64,000 bases of DNA from CAZJYI01 sp964550025 (GTDB lineage Bacteria > Verrucomicrobiota > Kiritimatiellia > UBA8416 > CAYOBW01): positions 139,238-203,237 of the forward strand of contig CAZJYI010000002.1 in assembly GCA_964550025.1 (NCBI GenBank), in the 5' to 3' direction. Each line of letters opens with the position of its first letter. Position 1 is the first letter of the stretch. Positions 7,430-15,711 of this stretch are shown in pieces. The notes under the pieces are model-generated. The model was given only the letters and a program-made list of their open reading frames with translations, was not told the origin of the DNA and made no database searches. The position numbers and the translations under genes are program-made.

Positions 7430-7515
7430 ACTGTTGCCTCCCGCACACGGACGGCGGCACGGAGCTGGTCGAGGAGTTTGGATTTTGGCGGTTGAGCTGT
7501 GCTGACCTGGTTCAT
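7426..7515 (-). pseudogene. 29-codon remnant of an integron integrase N-terminus
   Basis: The frame starts with an ATG behind a good ribosome binding site (AAAGGGGG, 6 nt away) and reads MNQVSTAQPPKSKLLDQLRA and then AVRVR before a stop. The P-P-K-x-L-L-D-Q-x-R-A-A-x-R-x-R string is the hallmark N-terminus of IntI-type integrases. The frame ends in an ATGA overlap with the 192-codon recombinase fragment, so this is either a frameshifted start of the same gene or a relic kept as a coupled leader peptide. Confidence 0.6.
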
Positions 7516-7529
7516 AGCGACCCCCTTTC

Positions 7530-7799
7530 TTTATCGGGATCTATAGTTCCTTTATGGCGGTCGCGGCAACTTTCTCATGAACTAAAGTTCCCTTCATGAA
7601 TCTCGGGGGCGAAAAAGCTCTTATCGGTCTCGCGGAGGTTCTACCATCCCTCTTGTGAGTTCCGAGCAGTTTGTCCATGACCCCTTGAAGCCTTTGGCTA
7701 GACTTCCGCGGGCGTATCGGGCTAGTATCGGACACGCTGAGATTCGATGGTTCGCTGTGCGTTTCCTCTACGGCGGGCCGGTGCGGCGGGGGAGGCAGG
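7530..7799. other. Regulatory-looking intergenic region
   Basis: No gene was found. Upstream of the integrase remnant, on the minus strand, there are two related motifs, AAGGGAACTTTAGTTC and AAAGGAACTATAGATCC. Each is a near-palindrome and they lie about 40 bp apart (around 7540-7595). They could be operators or the residue of a primary recombination site. The remainder, up to the gene at 7800, shows nothing I can name. Confidence 0.35.
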
Positions 7800-8651
7800 A
7801 TGAAGAGCTCCGAGGCAACAGCGCCGTCAGGGAACTCGGGAGAGGAGCTCAAAGACTGTCCGCATTGCGGCAGCGCCATCCCCGCGGCGGCGTCCGTCTG
7901 CGCCGCCTGTGCCGTGGATCTGACGACGGGGCAGCCCGTTGTGCTGGGGTCGGGGCCGGATCCTGTGGCCTCCGCGCAGACGAAGACGCCCGTCAAGCTG
8001 GCCGGACCGACATGTCCGGACCAGGCGGTCCGGCCGGCTACGAAGCCCTGTATCAACTGTGGCGTTCCCATTCTCGCGCAGATGCATATCTGCCCTGCCT
8101 GCAGCGCTGATCAGCACTCAGTAGCCTCCCGGATCGGCAGGGAGAGGGCGATCCGGCGTTCAAGGAGGCTTCGTTCCACGGTCGGTTTTCTGCTCTTTGT
8201 TCTGATCCTGTCCGGGCTCTCGGCCGCGGCCTATCTGTACCGGGCGCCGCTGTCTGACAGGTTTCGCCGTTGGCGGGCCGGACGCGCGGCAGCCGCCAGA
8301 AGACGAAAGCAAGCCCGGCCAACGGCCGCCAAACCGCCGCCCGGCAAACCGACCAGTAAGCCCAGCCGCCCGGTGTACAGGAAGGTCAAAGCGGTGTGTC
8401 CCATGTGCAGTGGTGAAGGTTTCTACATGCGCAATCCCACCAGCCGGGAGTCCTGCCCGGCCTGTGCGCGCAGAGGCTCCAGGACGATCACCGTTCGAGA
8501 CGGCACGAAACTCTGCCCCGATTGCCGCGGAATCGGCAAGGTGGAAGACAGGAACCCGAGGGCTTCACCATCCGCGGTGCGGCAGGGCCTGCGAAGACGC
8601 GCCAGGAAATGCGAACGCTGCCAGGGACGGGGAACGGTCAGATCGGGGTAA
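7800..8651 (+). CDS. Membrane protein with zinc ribbons and a DnaJ-like CxxCxGxG zinc centre
   Basis: A 283-aa protein. The N-terminus has a zinc ribbon (CPHC...CAAC, residues 20-37) and a second one (CINC...CPAC, 84-99). A basic stretch and one transmembrane helix (VGFLLFVLILSGLSAAAYLY, about 127-148) follow. The C-terminus holds four CxxC units (CPMCSGEG, CPACARRG, CPDCRGIG, CERCQGRG), the spacing of the cysteine-rich domain of DnaJ. There is no J domain. It is probably an inner-membrane protein with a zinc-bound chaperone-like or redox module. The ATG follows a GGGGGAGGC ribosome binding site. The function is unknown. Confidence 0.8.
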   Translation: MKSSEATAPSGNSGEELKDCPHCGSAIPAAASVCAACAVDLTTGQPVVLGSGPDPVASAQTKTPVKLAGPTCPDQAVRPATKPCINCGVPILAQMHICPACSADQHSVASRIGRERAIRRSRRLRSTVGFLLFVLILSGLSAAAYLYRAPLSDRFRRWRAGRAAAARRRKQARPTAAKPPPGKPTSKPSRPVYRKVKAVCPMCSGEGFYMRNPTSRESCPACARRGSRTITVRDGTKLCPDCRGIGKVEDRNPRASPSAVRQGLRRRARKCERCQGRGTVRSG

Positions 8652-8909
8652 GATCCGTCTGGCCGGCCGTTCGACCTCGCCGTCATATTCCCGCTGGAAG
8701 CCGGACGGCTACCACGGCTGTGCGGTTCTCTCTCGCCACGCGCCACGATAAACGCACACCCGTAACTCAGAGGCAAAGACCATGTCGAGAGGGCTTGCAA
8801 AGCGTGTTTTGGTATGCTATTAACCGCGCTTCCTTCGGAGTCCGGGGGGGTACTCGAAACGGTCATTGCGGGGCCGTTTTGGAGACGGAATGGGCAGCAT
8901 TTTACGGCT

Positions 8910-10016
8910 ATGAACGAGCGCGAAGCGTACATTGCACTGAACATGATGGAACGGGTTGGCCCGGTGGTCGTGCGTTCTCTCGCGGAAGTGCTGGGGTCGG
9001 CAGCCGCGGTGTTCGAGGCGGATGAGAAGGCCCTCATGCGGGCACGCGGCGTCGGACGCGAGCTGGCCGCTGCGATAGGGCGGCAGCGGCAGACGGTTGA
9101 CGTTGCGGCTGAGCTGCAGCGTGCCTCGGAAGCGGACGCGCGGGTGGTCACGCCGCTTGACGATGAGTACCCCGCTCCCCTGCGCGAAATCTACGATCCG
9201 CCGCTGGCCCTGTATGTTCGCGGCGAACTGCTGCAGCGCGACCGCCATGCCGTTGCCGTGGTGGGGACTCGCCGCCCCACCCACTACGGGCGGAGCGTGG
9301 CCGAGCAGTTCGCGATGCAGCTCGCCAGCGCCGGCATGACCGTTGTTAGTGGACTGGCGACGGGCGTCGATACGGTGGCTCACCAGGCCGCCCTGAAAGC
9401 AAAGGGGCGAACGATCGCCGTGCTGGGGAGTGCGCTCGACTGCCTCTATCCGCGCGAGAATGCCGGACTTGCCGGGGACGTCGCGAAGCAGGGCGCCGTG
9501 TTGTCGGAGTTTCCATTCGGGCGCAAACCGGACAAAACGACGTTTCCCATGCGGAATCGTATCGTCAGCGGGCTGTCGATGGGCGTGCTCGTTGTGGAGG
9601 CGGGCATGAAGAGCGGTGCTCGCATAACGGCCGACCAGGCGCTTGAACAGGGGCGGAGCGTGTTCTCCGTCCCGGGACGAATCGACTCGCCGGCTTCGGC
9701 GGGCACGAACGACCTGATCAAACGGGGGGCCAAGGCGGTCACCTGCGTTGACGACGTGCTGCAGGAGTTCGAATGCCTGTTCCGCCCCAGCGAGCTGGCA
9801 GCCCTCGGCGGAGACGGCCGTAGCCGCCCGCGGGCGGCGCTTACGCCGGAAGAACAGCGGCTGGTCGATCTACTGGCCGATGGAGAGCAGAATATCGACG
9901 AGCTGATCCGCGGTTCGGGTCTGAACCCGGCCCGGGCAGGAGCGCTCGTAATCGGTTTGGAAATGAAGAAAGTGGTGCGGACCCTTCCGGGCCGCATCGT
10001 CGAGCTTTGTCAGTAA
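8910..10016 (+). CDS. dprA: DNA processing protein DprA
   Basis: DprA binds incoming single-stranded DNA and loads RecA in natural transformation. From the ATG at 8910 the protein is 368 aa, the normal length; in-frame codons further up give an N-terminus unlike the family. Visible parts are an N-terminal helix-hairpin region (residues 1-60), the Rossmann-like core (AVVGTRRPTHYGRSVAEQF, GLATGVDTVAHQAAL, LGSALDCLYP, SEFPFG, FPMRNRIVSGLS, ARITADQALEQGR, VPGRI) and a C-terminal winged helix. It is followed immediately by topA, a common arrangement. Confidence 0.95.
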   Translation: MNEREAYIALNMMERVGPVVVRSLAEVLGSAAAVFEADEKALMRARGVGRELAAAIGRQRQTVDVAAELQRASEADARVVTPLDDEYPAPLREIYDPPLALYVRGELLQRDRHAVAVVGTRRPTHYGRSVAEQFAMQLASAGMTVVSGLATGVDTVAHQAALKAKGRTIAVLGSALDCLYPRENAGLAGDVAKQGAVLSEFPFGRKPDKTTFPMRNRIVSGLSMGVLVVEAGMKSGARITADQALEQGRSVFSVPGRIDSPASAGTNDLIKRGAKAVTCVDDVLQEFECLFRPSELAALGGDGRSRPRAALTPEEQRLVDLLADGEQNIDELIRGSGLNPARAGALVIGLEMKKVVRTLPGRIVELCQ

Positions 10017-10033
10017 AGGGGGTAGGGAAGGGC

Positions 10034-12625
10034 ATGGGAAAGAAGCTGGTTATTGTCGAGTCGCCTGCGAAAGCCAAGACCATCAACAGGATGCTCGGAA
10101 AGGACTATGTCGTTAAGTCGTCGATGGGACACGTTCGGGACCTGCCCGTGCGCAACCTGGGCGTGGATATCAAGAACGATTTCAAGCCCAAATACGTCGT
10201 GGTCAAGGCGCGGCGCAAAGTGGTTGAAGACCTCAAGAAGGCCGCCAAGGACTGTGACGCAGTCTATCTGGCTCCCGACCCCGACCGGGAAGGGGAAGCC
10301 ATTGCCTGGCACCTGCTGCACGTGCTGCGGGCGGCGTCCGACAAGTGCAAATTCTACCGGGTGCAGTACAATGAGATCACGCCGCGCGCCGTACGCGGGG
10401 CATTCGAATGCCCCGGCGAGATCGATCTGCACCGCGTGGATGCACAGCAGGCGCGCCGTGTTCTGGATCGCATCGTGGGGTACATGGTAAGTCCCGTGCT
10501 CTGGCGCGAGGTCAAGCGAGGGCTCAGTGCGGGCCGCGTGCAGTCCGTGGCGTTGCGTCTCGTCTGCGACAGGGAGAAGGAGATTCGGGAGTTCGTGCCC
10601 GAGGAGTACTGGATCATGGGCGCCCTTGTGCGCAAGCTCGTGATCCCGTTGGAGCCTTTCACGATCAAACTGGCGCGGATTGGCGACGAAAAGGCCGAGG
10701 TCAAGAGCTCCGCGCAGGCCGAGGCGATTCGCGCCGACCTTGAGGGACGGTCCCTGAGGGTTAGCAAGACGGGGTCGAAAGACGTCAGCAAGCGACCGCC
10801 GCCGCCCTACATCACCAGTACGCTCCAGCAGGCGGCGTCCTCAAAGCACGGCTTTTCTCCGAAGCGCACAATGAGCATCGCGCAGAAACTGTACGAGGGC
10901 GTCAACGTCGGCGAGGGCCCCGCGGGATTGATCACCTATATGCGGACCGACTCGGTGAACGTGTCGCGCGACGCGCTCAATGCCGTGCGCAAGTTCATCG
11001 GTACGACATACGGCGACAAGTTCTGCCCCGACAAGCCCAATTTCTTCAAGAGCCGCAAGTCGGCACAGGAGGCGCACGAAGCGATCCGTCCGACCGATGT
11101 GAAACGTACGCCCGAGAGTGTCGCCAAGTTCCTCGACGCCGGCGAGAAGAAGCTCTACGCCCTGATCTGGAAACGCTTCGTGGCCAGCCAGATGTCCGCC
11201 GCGGTCATCGAACAGCGCAGTGCTGAAGTGGAGGCGGTGCCCACACCGGAGCAGACGACGACCTACACGTTCCGGGCCACGGCATCGGAGGTGAAGTTCC
11301 CCGGCTACATGAAGGTGTCCGGAGTGGATATCGGGGGTAAGAAGGGCAGCAACGGCAACGGGGAAACGGAGGAGATCCTGCCCGCGTTGAACGAAGGCGA
11401 GCCGCTGACCTGCGTCGAGTGGTTGTCCGAGCGCAAGGAGACCAAGCCTCCCGCGCGGTATAGCGAAGCCTCGCTGGTCAGGGCACTGGAAAACAACGGT
11501 GTCGGACGCCCGAGCACGTACGCGCAGACCATCACCACGCTCCAGCAGCGCAACTACGTCACGCGCGTGAAGCGCACACTGGAGCCGACCAAGCTCGGCG
11601 AGGAGGTTACGAACCTGCTCGTTGCCAAACTGGGCGAGCTCTTTGACGTCGGATTCACCGCAAAGATGGAGGACCTTCTTGACGAGGTCGAGAATGGTGA
11701 CGTGGAATGGACGCACATGCTGGGGGACTTCTATCGCCAGTTCGACGCCTGGATGGAAAACACCAAGGCGCCGCCGGCCGACGTGGAAGCCGTGCGCCGC
11801 ACGCTGGCTGTTCTCGCCGGGGTGAAGGAGTGGGCGCCCGAGGTCAAGCGCGGGCGCCGCAAGTTCAGCGATTCCCGGTTTGTGGAGTCGATCGGGACGC
11901 AGCTCGATGAGGACGAGAAGCCCGTGTCCGTGCGGCAGTTCGAGGCCCTGTTGCGCATCGCGTGCCGCTACCGCGAACAGGTTCCGGAGGTCGTGAGCCT
12001 GGTGGAAGGGCTGGGGTATGCGAGCTTGCTGAAAGACCCGCAGACACAGAAGCCGCTGGAGTCCACGGAGCTCAAGCTCAGTCTGCTGCGGGAAATTGAG
12101 CTCGACGAGAAAACGAGCGCTTTCGTGGAATCCCTGGGTGCGCAGGTGGCCGGCGGGCGTCGTCTCAGCGACGCCCAGATTGGGGCACTGGACAGTATCG
12201 TCGTGTCGCACTCGGGAGCCATCGAGGGCTTCGAAGAGAAGCGCGAGCTCCTGGCGCTCAATGCGACAGTTCAGGAAGACACCGAAAGCGGCCCTCTACT
12301 CGAGGCGATGTCGGCGGTGACAGAATGGAAGCCGCCGGTCAAGAAGGGGCGCCGCGTGTTCGACGACAAGGCATTCTACGAGTCGCTCTCCGAGCAGTTC
12401 GAGCGACGCAAGTCTCTTTCGCCGCGGCAGCGCGGTGCCCTGAAGCGTCTCTGTGGTCGCTACCGCAGCCAGATACCGGACTTCGAGGCCCTGGCGGCCA
12501 AGTATGGGCTGCGTACGTCGCAGGGGAAGGGAAGAGGCAAGCGAAAAGCGGGCGCCAAGGGTAACGAGGGGAGTGATCAGCCGTCAGTGACCAGTGATCA
12601 GTCATCAGTGACCAGTGATCAGTGA
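10034..12625 (+). CDS. topA: DNA topoisomerase I (type IA) with an unusual C-terminus
   Basis: It relaxes negative supercoils. The best start is the ATG at 10034, behind AGGGAAGG; a TTG start at 10007 would overlap dprA. The 863-aa product has the TOPRIM domain (VIVESPAKAKTI, SSMGHVRDLP, DPDREGEAIAWHL) and the active-site tyrosine Y302 in GLITYMRTDS. The classical C-terminal CxxC zinc ribbons are absent. Instead, residues about 595-835 contain two copies of a W-P-x-VK-GRR-F-D...S.RQ..AL...C.RYR.Q.P module, a possible replacement DNA-binding region. The last 16 codons and the stop lie in an intergenic-type repeat. Confidence 0.95.
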   Translation: MGKKLVIVESPAKAKTINRMLGKDYVVKSSMGHVRDLPVRNLGVDIKNDFKPKYVVVKARRKVVEDLKKAAKDCDAVYLAPDPDREGEAIAWHLLHVLRAASDKCKFYRVQYNEITPRAVRGAFECPGEIDLHRVDAQQARRVLDRIVGYMVSPVLWREVKRGLSAGRVQSVALRLVCDREKEIREFVPEEYWIMGALVRKLVIPLEPFTIKLARIGDEKAEVKSSAQAEAIRADLEGRSLRVSKTGSKDVSKRPPPPYITSTLQQAASSKHGFSPKRTMSIAQKLYEGVNVGEGPAGLITYMRTDSVNVSRDALNAVRKFIGTTYGDKFCPDKPNFFKSRKSAQEAHEAIRPTDVKRTPESVAKFLDAGEKKLYALIWKRFVASQMSAAVIEQRSAEVEAVPTPEQTTTYTFRATASEVKFPGYMKVSGVDIGGKKGSNGNGETEEILPALNEGEPLTCVEWLSERKETKPPARYSEASLVRALENNGVGRPSTYAQTITTLQQRNYVTRVKRTLEPTKLGEEVTNLLVAKLGELFDVGFTAKMEDLLDEVENGDVEWTHMLGDFYRQFDAWMENTKAPPADVEAVRRTLAVLAGVKEWAPEVKRGRRKFSDSRFVESIGTQLDEDEKPVSVRQFEALLRIACRYREQVPEVVSLVEGLGYASLLKDPQTQKPLESTELKLSLLREIELDEKTSAFVESLGAQVAGGRRLSDAQIGALDSIVVSHSGAIEGFEEKRELLALNATVQEDTESGPLLEAMSAVTEWKPPVKKGRRVFDDKAFYESLSEQFERRKSLSPRQRGALKRLCGRYRSQIPDFEALAAKYGLRTSQGKGRGKRKAGAKGNEGSDQPSVTSDQSSVTSDQ

Positions 12626-12645
12626 TCAGTGGGCAGGTGGCAGTG
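12573..12645. repeat. Tandem degenerate GATCAGTGACCAGT-type repeat at the topA 3' end
   Basis: About seven imperfect copies of a 7-14 bp unit (GTGATCAG, CGTCAGTGACCA, GTCATCAGTGACCA) run from inside topA across its stop codon into the intergenic space. The same family occurs at 13907-13946, 20066-20129 and 20199-20236. Confidence 0.85.
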
Positions 12646-12784
12646 ACGGGCATCACGGTTTTCCGAGGGGAGAGAGAACGGACAACGATAACGGGCGATA
12701 GGGGCCGACGATTCGCGAGCTCTCCTCTCCTCGTCTGCTTTCATCGTCGCTATCGTCAGGCCTTCTACCGAGACGGGGGCAGGG

Positions 12785-13738
12785 ATGCAGGACCGTTGCA
12801 TTGCGGAGTTCCTTCAGTACCTCGATAACGAGCGCAACGCCTCGCCGCATACCACTGCGAACTATCGCATGGATGTGAGGCAGTTTGCGGATTTCACGTG
12901 GGGTGTGGATTCGAAGCCGCCGTTTGCCTGGTCCGAAGTGGATCGCTTTGCCGCTCGGCGGTTTCTGGTGGAGTTGCAGAAATCGGGATGCGAGCCGTCG
13001 ACGACCGGTCGCAAGCTGTCCAGCTTGAAGTCGTTCTACCGCTTTCTGGAACGGGAGAGCGTTGTCAGCCAGAGCCCGTTCGCGGGCATCTCGGCCCCGA
13101 GGCGGTCGCGCAAACTGCCGGAGATTCTGTCGGTCGGCGAGGTCGAGAAGCTGCTGTCGGCACCGGCCCGGGTTGCAGCTCGTTTGCGTCGTGAGGAGGG
13201 CACGCTCGACCCCCTGCGTGAATATGCCGTACTGCGCGACACGGCTCTGCTGGAGGTTCTCTACAGCACGGGAGGGCGCGTGAGCGAGATTGTCGGGCTG
13301 GAGGAAGGACACGTGGACCTGCTATCGGGCATCGTGCGCGTCCGCGGCAAAGGCAAGAAGGAGCGCTTGTGCCCGCTCGGGCGGCCCGCGTGCAACGCCA
13401 TCCGGGCCATGCAGGCGACGGAGCACGTATTGCGGTCCGAAAGACGTTCACGCATGGAGTCCCGCCCCGTATTCCTGAACTTGAAGGGGGGACGCCTGAC
13501 ATCCCGTTCGGTTGAGAGAATGATGAAGAAGTACCTGCTTGAGGCGGGGCTGAACCCCGAGTTGACGCCGCATACGCTACGGCACTCCTTTGCCACGCAC
13601 ATGCTGGACGCCGGCGCCGACCTGCGCAGCGTGCAGGAACTGCTTGGACATGCCAGTCTCTCCACAACGCAGATCTATACTCACATATCGGTGGAACGTT
13701 TGAAGAAAGTGTACCAGGAGGCGCACCCGAGAGCGTAG
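12785..13738 (+). CDS. xerC: Site-specific tyrosine recombinase XerC/XerD
   Basis: It resolves chromosome dimers at dif. The 317-aa protein has the N-terminal SAM-like core-binding domain (residues 3-95) and the full catalytic set: R165 (GGRVSEIVGL), H263 and R266 (HTLRH), H289 (LGHASL) and the nucleophile Y298 (TQIYTH). An insert near residues 125-140 (RVAARLRREEG) lengthens it a little compared with typical family members. The gene follows topA on the same strand after a repeat. I cannot tell XerC from XerD with certainty; the neighbourhood favours XerC. Confidence 0.9.
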   Translation: MQDRCIAEFLQYLDNERNASPHTTANYRMDVRQFADFTWGVDSKPPFAWSEVDRFAARRFLVELQKSGCEPSTTGRKLSSLKSFYRFLERESVVSQSPFAGISAPRRSRKLPEILSVGEVEKLLSAPARVAARLRREEGTLDPLREYAVLRDTALLEVLYSTGGRVSEIVGLEEGHVDLLSGIVRVRGKGKKERLCPLGRPACNAIRAMQATEHVLRSERRSRMESRPVFLNLKGGRLTSRSVERMMKKYLLEAGLNPELTPHTLRHSFATHMLDAGADLRSVQELLGHASLSTTQIYTHISVERLKKVYQEAHPRA

Positions 13739-13750
13739 GGGGAGGTGCAA

Positions 13751-13862
13751 TGTCCAATATCCAACAAGGAACTCCCAATGACCAGGGGAAGGCGGCGGCC
13801 CCGGCATTCTCTGGCTCCCCTTACTTGGACCTTGGATATTGGGATTGGATATTGGATATTCC
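13751..13862. repeat. Inverted repeat of CCAATATCCAA-type units
   Basis: The left arm (TGTCCAATATCCAAC..., 13751-13783) is matched in inverted orientation by GGACCTTGGATATTGGGATTGG... (13827-13862). The arms are built of degenerate ATATCCAAT/ATTGGATAT units about 7-10 bp long. The element lies between xerC and the Kdo transferase gene. Confidence 0.75.
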
Positions 13863-13906
13863 GTTTTTGCGGAAACCATGGCTGCGCTGCATGTCTGGAC
13901 AAGCAA

Positions 13907-13946
13907 CTGATAACCGATCACTGATAACCGATCACTGACTACTGTC
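13907..13946. repeat. Perfect 14-bp tandem repeat CTGATAACCGATCA
   Basis: Two perfect head-to-tail copies of a 14-mer (13907-13920 and 13921-13934) are followed by a decayed third copy that ends 5 bp before the start codon of the Kdo transferase gene. It belongs to the same family as the repeat at the topA 3' end. No ribosome binding site is seen between it and the ATG. Confidence 0.85.
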
Positions 13947-13950
13947 TGCA

Positions 13951-15261
13951 ATGCGCTGGTTCATATACAACATCCTGTTCGCCATCGGCTTCACGCTGAT
14001 GCTGCCGAAGTTCCTGTGCCGGATGTGGCGGCGGGGCGGGTACAGGCAGGGTTTCATGCAGCGGCTAGGGTGGTATCCGCGTGCCACGGTCGAGCAGATC
14101 CGCTCGCGCGACCGCGTCTGGGTGCACGCCGTCAGCGTGGGCGAGGTCTACGTCGCGCTGCGGTTCATCCGCGCGATGCGGGAAACCCGGCCCGAGCTGG
14201 CCTTTGTGCTTACCACCAATACGTCCACGGGGCACCGCGTGGCTCGCAACGCTCTTCACGCCGATGACGTGCTGCTTTACAACCCGGCGGACTTTCCCTT
14301 TGTCATACGCCGCATTCTCAAGGTGCTTCGGCCCATGGCCCTGGTTTTGACGGAGTCAGAGATCTGGCCGAACATGATTCGGCTCACGAAGTCCAACGGT
14401 GTTCCGGTGTTCATCGTCAACGGCAGGATATCAGAGTCGTCCTGGCGCGGGTACCGCGCGCTACGCCTCTTCTTTCGCCCTGTGATCAACTGTGTTGACA
14501 TGATTCTGCTCCAGGGCGAACTGGACCGCGAACGCCTGGTTTCGGTGGGGGCTGACGACCAGCGGTTGCGGGTAGTGGGAACCGTCAAGTACGACGTTGC
14601 CGAGGCGGACAGTTCGGGCGAAGAGCGCGCCCGGCAGGTGCTGCGCTGCTGCGGGTTCGGTGACGACGACCCGGTCATCGTAGGCGGTTCCACCTGGCCC
14701 GGCGAGGAGGGAGCGCTGCTCGCCGCGCTGAAGACGCTGCGCGTCGATCATCCCAACGCCAAGCTCGTCCTCGTTCCGCGGCACGCGGAGCGCAGGGACG
14801 AAGTGCTGGCGGAATTGCGGACATCCGGCTTCCGGTTCGTGCAGTGGACCGAACTCGACCGGAACACGGAGCCACGCGAGCCCGTCGACGTTCTCCTGGT
14901 AGATACCACGGGCGTATTGACGCACTACTACGCGCTTGCGACCGTGATTTTCGTAGGCAAGAGCCTGACTAACCACGGCGGGCAGAACGTCATCGAGCCG
15001 GCGCTTTTTGGAAAGCCGATTGTGGTGGGACCCAACATGGAGAACTTCCCTGTCGTGGCACAGGACTTCCTGCATGCGGACGCACTGATCCAGGTCGACA
15101 ATGCCGCGGAACTGACTGGGACGGTTGGGGAGCTCCTGGCCGATACGGAGAGGCGGGAAGCCATGGGGCGCAGGGCAGCGGAACTCGTGGATGCCAAACG
15201 CGGTGTGATCCGCGAAAGCGTGCGTTTTGTGCTCGACCGGATCGACTGCATCTCAGACTGA
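13951..15261 (+). CDS. waaA: 3-deoxy-D-manno-octulosonic acid (Kdo) transferase
   Basis: It transfers Kdo from CMP-Kdo to the lipid A precursor at the inner membrane, which shows that the organism makes LPS. The 436-aa protein has the N-terminal membrane anchor (IYNILFAIGFTLMLPKFL), the RxGYRQGFMQRLGWYP motif, the catalytic-region VHAVSVGEVYVA, TNTSTG, the ESEIWPN motif, GGSTWPGEE at the start of the second GT-B domain and a closing NHGGQNVIEPA motif for CMP-Kdo binding. Family length is normal. The ATG is preceded by repeat DNA rather than a Shine-Dalgarno sequence, which is odd for a housekeeping gene. Confidence 0.95.
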   Translation: MRWFIYNILFAIGFTLMLPKFLCRMWRRGGYRQGFMQRLGWYPRATVEQIRSRDRVWVHAVSVGEVYVALRFIRAMRETRPELAFVLTTNTSTGHRVARNALHADDVLLYNPADFPFVIRRILKVLRPMALVLTESEIWPNMIRLTKSNGVPVFIVNGRISESSWRGYRALRLFFRPVINCVDMILLQGELDRERLVSVGADDQRLRVVGTVKYDVAEADSSGEERARQVLRCCGFGDDDPVIVGGSTWPGEEGALLAALKTLRVDHPNAKLVLVPRHAERRDEVLAELRTSGFRFVQWTELDRNTEPREPVDVLLVDTTGVLTHYYALATVIFVGKSLTNHGGQNVIEPALFGKPIVVGPNMENFPVVAQDFLHADALIQVDNAAELTGTVGELLADTERREAMGRRAAELVDAKRGVIRESVRFVLDRIDCISD

Positions 15262-15324
15262 CTCGGAGCTCACCTGGACGCCTTTCACTGCGCCTCAACC
15301 GCCGCGTTCAAGAAGTCCCGCCGG

Positions 15325-15711
15325 CTATGGTGACTGGTCAGTGGCAGGACAACGCGGCGGGACACCCCCGCAGCGCCTGATTGCCGCCAGGATCAGAAGA
15401 TACTGCGTGGCAAAGAGGGCCGCCGTGGCGGCGGCGCCCTTGTACATGCCGCCGGCTCCCATGGCGTCCAGCAGCGGGTGCAGCAGAAAGACGTTTGCCC
15501 ACCACGCACGGCAGAGCGCGTCCGGCAGACCACATCGCAGCAGGATGTTGGGGATGACTGCATACAGGCCGAGGCCGTAGGACCACAGCAGCCAGCGCCG
15601 GATGGCTGCGGCCATCGGGCGCCGTGCCCGCCATTGGCGCCACAGGCGGGGCGCGGCCACGGCCGTTCCGGCGGCCATCCCAACGGCAAAATGGGCTATC
15701 GAGGCGGTCAC
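15325..15711 (-). CDS. Small integral membrane protein
   Basis: A 128-aa protein from the GTG that overlaps the stop of the preceding gene in GTGA; longer in-frame starts are not credible. It has about three hydrophobic segments (VTASIAHFAVGMAAGTAVAAP, YGLGLYAVIPNILL, GAAATAALFATQYLLILAAI). No family was recognised. It is the last gene of the minus-strand operon that includes the O-antigen ligase-like gene, so a role in envelope polysaccharide handling is possible but unproven. Confidence 0.7.
   Translation of the reverse strand: MTASIAHFAVGMAAGTAVAAPRLWRQWRARRPMAAAIRRWLLWSYGLGLYAVIPNILLRCGLPDALCRAWWANVFLLHPLLDAMGAGGMYKGAAATAALFATQYLLILAAIRRCGGVPPRCPATDQSP

Noticed and set aside
10841..12211. 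A 456-codon open frame on the minus strand opposite topA
   Set aside because: It is a shadow of a GC-rich gene: topA has complete family motifs on the other strand and the antisense product has no domain, signal or ribosome binding site.
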